DNA of 39,559 bases from Bryobacteraceae bacterium (lineage in GTDB: Bacteria > Acidobacteriota > Terriglobia > Bryobacterales > Bryobacteraceae), in contig JASHNT010000077.1 in the NCBI GenBank assembly GCA_030041495.1, positions 1-39,559 of the forward strand, read 5' to 3'. Made by a program: the position numbers and the translations under genes. A model generated the notes under the pieces. The model had not been told where the DNA came from, ran no database searches, and saw only the letters and a list, made by a program, of their open reading frames with translations. Each line of letters opens with the position of its first letter. The stretch's first letter is position 1. This document shows positions 34,385-39,559 of the stretch, in pieces.

Positions 34385-35087
34385 TGGATCAAATAATAGA
34401 GCGGGAACAGGTAAATCCAGATCATGTCGACGATGTGCCAGTACAGGCCCACCAGGTCAACCGGCGTGTAATAGGCGCTGGAAAATTCGCCGCGCCGCGC
34501 GCGCATCAGAATCCAGCTCAGCAGTCCGATGCCCACCACGATGTGGATACCGTGCAGCCCGGTCATCATGAAGTAGAATGCGAAGAACGTCGCGTAGCCG
34601 TGACTGCCCGGAATTGCGTCGCCCACGCCGCGATACCACTTGGCCGGGTACCAGCCTTCCTCGAACTTGTGCGAGTATTCCAAATACTTCACAAATAGGA
34701 AGACGAACGCGCAGATGATGGTAATGACCAGATACCAGACCGTCTTGGACGGTTTATTCTTCTTGGCTGAGTCGACCGCCATCACCATGGTGAAGCTGGA
34801 AAACAGCAGGACGATGGTATTCAGCGACCCTTGCCAGCGCACCAGGTGCGTATGCGCTTCGACGAATTCCCTGGGATAGCGCCCCTGCATCAGCCCAAAG
34901 CCGACGAACAATCCGCCGAACAGCAGGATTTCCGTGACCAGGAACAGCCACATACCGATCTTGGCGGTATCGTTCTGCTGCTCCATCGTTGTGAAATGGT
35001 GCTGAAAATGCGGATCGACGTCGCCGTGGCCGTGCCCGGCGTCATGCGCTCCCTGTGCTCCGTGTGGTAAATCGATTGGCGTTGTGC

Positions 35088-35091
<4 letters not shown>
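34381..35091 (-). CDS. ctaE: Cytochrome c oxidase subunit III
   Basis: A 236-residue membrane subunit. A His-rich N-terminal tail ([19 protein letters not shown]) is followed by five to six membrane segments, starting with [21 protein letters not shown] (~45-65) and including [11 protein letters not shown] and [18 protein letters not shown]. The conserved GLHGIHV-type histidines and the C-terminal [21 protein letters not shown] are family marks. It overlaps ctaD upstream and ctaF downstream by ATGA (35088-35091, 34381-34384). It stabilises the catalytic subunit and supports proton uptake in the family. Confidence 0.94.
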
Positions 35092-36743
<1,652 letters not shown>

Positions 36744-36771
36744 TGCCTTGCCCTCTAAATCGCTAGCCTAC

Positions 36772-37749
36772 CTATTGCGTCTGGGGCGCCTGTTGCGCCT
36801 GTTGCGTCCCCAGCGATTGAATAAATGCCACAATGCCCTCGAAATCGTGCGGTTTAATCAAGCCCTGGAACGTGGGCATAATCGGTTCAAAGCCTTCCAC
36901 GATCTTGGCTTGGGGCTGATTTTCAGACTCCTTGATATAAGCTTCATCGACCAGGACCACCTGGCCGTCCCGCATCTTTTCCATTTTGTGCCAAATTCCC
37001 TTCCAACTGGGGCCTTTGCTGCGGCTGCCGTCGATGGAGTGGCAACTGTTGCAGCCCTTGCGCTCCCATTGGATCTTGCCCCAATCGGCCATGTGCCCTT
37101 TGTAGGCTTCCCACTCCGTGCCGCCGGTGGCGATGTAGTTGTCGAAATCCTGCTGGCTTTCGACGATCAATGTTCCATGCATGTCGGAGTGGCCTTTGCC
37201 GCAATACTCCGCACAGGTGAACAGATGCTGGCCCATGACCGTGGGGGTGAACCACTCTTCGGTATAACGGCCGGGAATGATGTCGTGCTTGACGCGCATG
37301 TCGGGCACGAAGAAGTCGTGGATCACGTCCTCGCTGGTCATGATCAGCCGCACCGGCTTGTTCACAACAACGTGCAGCGTGCCGGCGTCGCGCGAACCGT
37401 CGGGATATTCGAAGGCCCAATTCCATTTCCGCGCGGTGATCTGGATCTCCATGGCGTCGCCGGGCGCGACGGCGTATTCCAGCCAGCCCTTCAAGCCCCA
37501 GAAGAAGATGCCGACGCACAGCAGCAGGGGTAACACGCTCCAGACGATTTCGAGCACGGTGTTGTGCGTGACGTGGGGCGTCACGCGCCCCGGGCGGTAG
37601 CGGTAGCGCCAAGCGAAGTAGACGGCTGGAATCGCGATGCCCAGGAACAGCACCACGCTCAGCCAGAACAGCGACATGTAGACCGTGTCGATCTCGCCGG
37701 CGTAAGCCGACCCCTGGGCCGGCAGCATTAAATTACGAAGCCACTCCAT
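36772..37749 (-). CDS. ctaC: Cytochrome c oxidase subunit II with fused cytochrome c (caa3 type)
   Basis: A 325-residue protein. Two membrane helices (about 24-46 and 66-86) precede a cupredoxin domain with a complete CuA site: H144 (DVIHDFF), C179, E181, C183, H187 and M190 (CAEYCGKGHSDM). The C-terminal ~95 residues are a class I cytochrome c: C233-x2-C236-H237 (CNSCH) with the axial Met likely M291 (PIMPTFQG). This fusion defines caa3 oxidases, which accept electrons from a donor complex without a soluble cytochrome. The ATG has AGAGGA upstream. The last ~15 residues are Gln/Ala/Pro-rich. Confidence 0.96.
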   Translation of the reverse strand: MEWLRNLMLPAQGSAYAGEIDTVYMSLFWLSVVLFLGIAIPAVYFAWRYRYRPGRVTPHVTHNTVLEIVWSVLPLLLCVGIFFWGLKGWLEYAVAPGDAMEIQITARKWNWAFEYPDGSRDAGTLHVVVNKPVRLIMTSEDVIHDFFVPDMRVKHDIIPGRYTEEWFTPTVMGQHLFTCAEYCGKGHSDMHGTLIVESQQDFDNYIATGGTEWEAYKGHMADWGKIQWERKGCNSCHSIDGSRSKGPSWKGIWHKMEKMRDGQVVLVDEAYIKESENQPQAKIVEGFEPIMPTFQGLIKPHDFEGIVAFIQSLGTQQAQQAPQTQ

Positions 37750-37767
37750 TCAATCTTCCTCTCGGCG

Positions 37768-38667
37768 CTACGCCGTCCTTTCCCGCGGGTGCGAGGGGTA
37801 CTGCAAAGCCCGCTTCTTTTCCATCCGGTATAGCCGCCACAACACAAAACCCAGCACCAGCACTGTCGCCGCTCCGCCGGCCGTCATCAGATGCTCCGCG
37901 AACAGCACGTAGGAATTGGTCGTCGGATCGTAGTGATAGCACCACAAGATAATTCTGTCGATGGCCGGCGTGCTGCGCCCTTCGGACGCTTCGGTGATGG
38001 CGAAGCGCAGGTCTTTCGAGGGGTAGCGGATGCCGTACAGGTAGCGCGCCATCTTGCCTTCCGGCGTCAGCAGCATGATGGCGGAGGCGTGCGCGAACTG
38101 CTGGATCTTGGGATCGTAGGCGTAGTGATAGCCGACTTCCTCGGCCAGCCGCTTGACGTTGCCCTGATAATCCGTCAGGAAGTGCCAGCCCGGCGCGGAC
38201 TTGCCGTACGTGTCCAGATAAGTTTGCTTCTTGTGCCGTGCCAGGTCGAAAGTCTCCTGCGGATTGATGCTGATGGTGACGATCTCGTATTCGTTGCCCG
38301 GGGTCCAGGCCAATTGCTTCATGGCGTCCACCTGGCCGTTCAAAATCAGATCGCACAGCATCGGGCAGGTGTAATAGATCAAGTCGAGAAGCACCGGCCG
38401 GCCTTTGTGGAAGTAACTGCTCAGCGTCACCGGATAGCCGGTCTCGTCGATGAACTGATAATTGAGATTAATCTGGCGCCCCAGATGCTCCTCGATGCCG
38501 ACTTTTTCGAGAATCTTCGGCTTGACTCCGGGAGGCAATTCGCCGCCTTTACCCACCTGGGGATCATCGGGACGAATGGTGTCGAAACCCGCAAAGGCCG
38601 TGCCGGCGCTGACCACCAGCGCCGCGGCCAGCGCGAATCCGAACCCGAACTTTCGCCCGCTTCTCAT
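37768..38667 (-). CDS. sco: SCO1/SenC-type copper chaperone
   Basis: A 299-residue periplasmic-facing protein with a signal peptide or N-terminal anchor (GFALAAALVVSAGTAFA), a thioredoxin-like domain and a C-terminal membrane helix (about 256-275). The copper ligands are present: C101-x3-C105 (YYTCPMLCDL) and H193 (FAHASAIMLL). Sco proteins deliver copper to, or keep reduced, the CuA site of subunit II, encoded 18 bp downstream. The ribosome site AAGGAG lies inside the last codons of the preceding gene, so expression is coupled. The C-terminal anchor is less common than the usual N-terminal one. Confidence 0.93.
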   Translation of the reverse strand: MRSGRKFGFGFALAAALVVSAGTAFAGFDTIRPDDPQVGKGGELPPGVKPKILEKVGIEEHLGRQINLNYQFIDETGYPVTLSSYFHKGRPVLLDLIYYTCPMLCDLILNGQVDAMKQLAWTPGNEYEIVTISINPQETFDLARHKKQTYLDTYGKSAPGWHFLTDYQGNVKRLAEEVGYHYAYDPKIQQFAHASAIMLLTPEGKMARYLYGIRYPSKDLRFAITEASEGRSTPAIDRIILWCYHYDPTTNSYVLFAEHLMTAGGAATVLVLGFVLWRLYRMEKKRALQYPSHPRERTA

Positions 38668-38672
38668 AACAT

Positions 38673-39122
38673 CTACTCCTTGTTGGCGTTAGCCGGCGGA
38701 GCGCTCTTCGCCGCAGCCTGCTTGGCCTCGGCGGCCAGTTCCGCATCGGTCTTGGGTTTGGTGTCCTTGGCCGGATAAAAGGTCTTGCCCTGCGCGGCGT
38801 CCTGGAGAACCAGCTCTTCGGCGCGCTCGAGCGGGATGCGCACCACTCCCTTGCCTTTGTCCTCGTAGGAATAATGCGTCAGGTCGTAGTTATTTTGATT
38901 GAGTGTATTCTGCAGCTCCTGGCTGGGCGCGGCGAGCACTTTTTCGTACACCGCGTCATTCCACACTTTCACGAAGTACTGCTGCAGGGCGAAAATCACA
39001 ACGATCAGGATGATCACGCTGCCGATGGTGAAACCCCAGATGGAGCCAGAGGCCGGATCGGTGCGGTCGAAGCCTTCGCTGGCTTCGTGTTTGGCTCGCG
39101 GATGTTCGTAATCGTCGCTCAT
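38673..39122 (-). CDS. Single-helix membrane protein of the ACIII-caa3 operon (possible ActG counterpart)
   Basis: A 149-residue protein: a ~30-residue charged N-terminus, one membrane helix (about 30-50, GFTIGSVIILIVVIFALQQYF), then a polar, mostly helical domain that includes NTLNQNNYDLTHYSYEDKGKGVVRIPLERAEELV, where a heme-less VRIPLERA segment stands out, and an Ala/Lys tail. It sits between actF (30 bp) and sco (5 bp), the position often held by a small subunit in alternative complex III operons. It may be an ActG-like or linking subunit. I do not recognise a family, and there is no CxxCH. Confidence 0.72.
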   Translation of the reverse strand: MSDDYEHPRAKHEASEGFDRTDPASGSIWGFTIGSVIILIVVIFALQQYFVKVWNDAVYEKVLAAPSQELQNTLNQNNYDLTHYSYEDKGKGVVRIPLERAEELVLQDAAQGKTFYPAKDTKPKTDAELAAEAKQAAAKSAPPANANKE

Positions 39123-39152
39123 GCTAATCTCACGCGCTCTCCGTCATGGCAT

Positions 39153-39559
39153 TTAGGCATTTTCAAAGTTCAGACTCTGCTGGAACCGAAGGTCGCCCAC
39201 CGGAACCATCTTGTGCTTCCGGAAGCGGTTCCAGAACTGGAGCCCGCAAATGCTCACCGTGGCTCCCAGAGTGGCGAAATCCAGCCAGTGAATCTGCGGA
39301 CCCTGTAAATAATGCACCGGCATCACGATCCAGTACAGATCCAGATATTCCATCGCGATGCTCCATCCCGCCACCAGGCCAATGACCGTCAGGCTGCGCT
39401 TGGCCGGCCGGCACAGCAACACGAAGAACGGGATGATGAAGCGCAGGAACGGCAAAGCCAAGCTGATATACAGCCATTCCCCGTGCGCCCGCAAGCGAAA
39501 GAACTGGGTCTCCTCCGGAATGTTGGCGTACCAGATCAGAAGATATTGGGCAAAGGCGA
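39153..39559 (-). CDS. actF: Alternative complex III subunit ActF (C-terminal part)
   Basis: The last 134 codons of a polytopic membrane protein whose start is beyond the right edge. The block FAQYLLIWYANIPEETQFF is highly typical of the ActF/NrfD-like quinol:cytochrome c oxidoreductase subunit. Three hydrophobic helices follow (ISLALPFLRFIIPFFVLLC, SLTVIGLVAGWSIAMEYLDLYW, WLDFATLGATVSICGLQFW). MEYLDLYWIVMP is the family's closing-helix motif. ActF takes part in quinol oxidation and possibly proton translocation. It heads the visible part of the operon ending in ctaF. The rest of the act genes should lie to the right. Confidence 0.85.
   Translation of the reverse strand, partial: AFAQYLLIWYANIPEETQFFRLRAHGEWLYISLALPFLRFIIPFFVLLCRPAKRSLTVIGLVAGWSIAMEYLDLYWIVMPVHYLQGPQIHWLDFATLGATVSICGLQFWNRFRKHKMVPVGDLRFQQSLNFENA

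Overview
The window is GC-rich and comes from an Acidobacteriota chromosome, most likely from the Bryobacterales/Solibacterales ('Ca. Solibacter'-like) group. The main evidence is the co-occurrence of three families concentrated in that phylum: a VWFA-related protein (TIGR03436 type), a soil-associated TIGR03435-type protein, and a large secreted beta-propeller protein with a TIGR03437-type C-terminus. DUF5658-like and DUF6152-like small proteins and an alternative complex III plus caa3 oxidase cluster agree with this. No rRNA, tRNA, insertion sequence, prophage or CRISPR array was seen.

Layout. 1-2284 (minus): the 5' part of an RND efflux permease and its HlyD-type adaptor, translationally coupled. 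2473-5946 (minus): an 1157-residue flavoprotein joining a GltD-like and a PyrK/NfnA-like module. 6040-9503: a secreted VWFA-like protein, divergent from two secreted proteins of which the second is DUF6152-like. 9556-14282 (minus): a TPR protein and a 996-residue low-complexity repeat protein with an N-terminal zinc-finger-like motif. 14429-21093: glnD, a short plus-strand gene, six-domain rpsA, a secreted protein of unknown function and tpiA.

21206-27064: a two-copy TIGR03435-type protein, a Tat-exported DUF362 protein coupled to a prenyltransferase/terpene-cyclase-fold protein, a small membrane protein, and a carboxypeptidase-regulatory-like protein. 27116-28986 (minus): a deoxyhypusine-synthase-like enzyme with yceH. 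29082-29809: the frameshifted remains of a PEP-CTERM metalloprotease-like gene. 29926-33562: a duplicated small secreted protein and the large beta-propeller protein. 33872-39559 (minus): a respiratory operon reading actF (partial), a small one-helix membrane protein, sco, ctaC with fused cytochrome c, ctaD, ctaE, ctaF.

The respiratory operon is the clearest functional unit. Alternative complex III would oxidise quinol and pass electrons to an A2-type caa3 oxidase through the cytochrome c domain of subunit II, with Sco helping CuA assembly. The least explained items are the 996-residue repeat protein, the single-chain Nfn-like flavoprotein, the bacterial DHS-like enzyme, and the palindrome-rich promoter near 24.9 kb. 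I did not find a complete multi-gene system that is clearly new.
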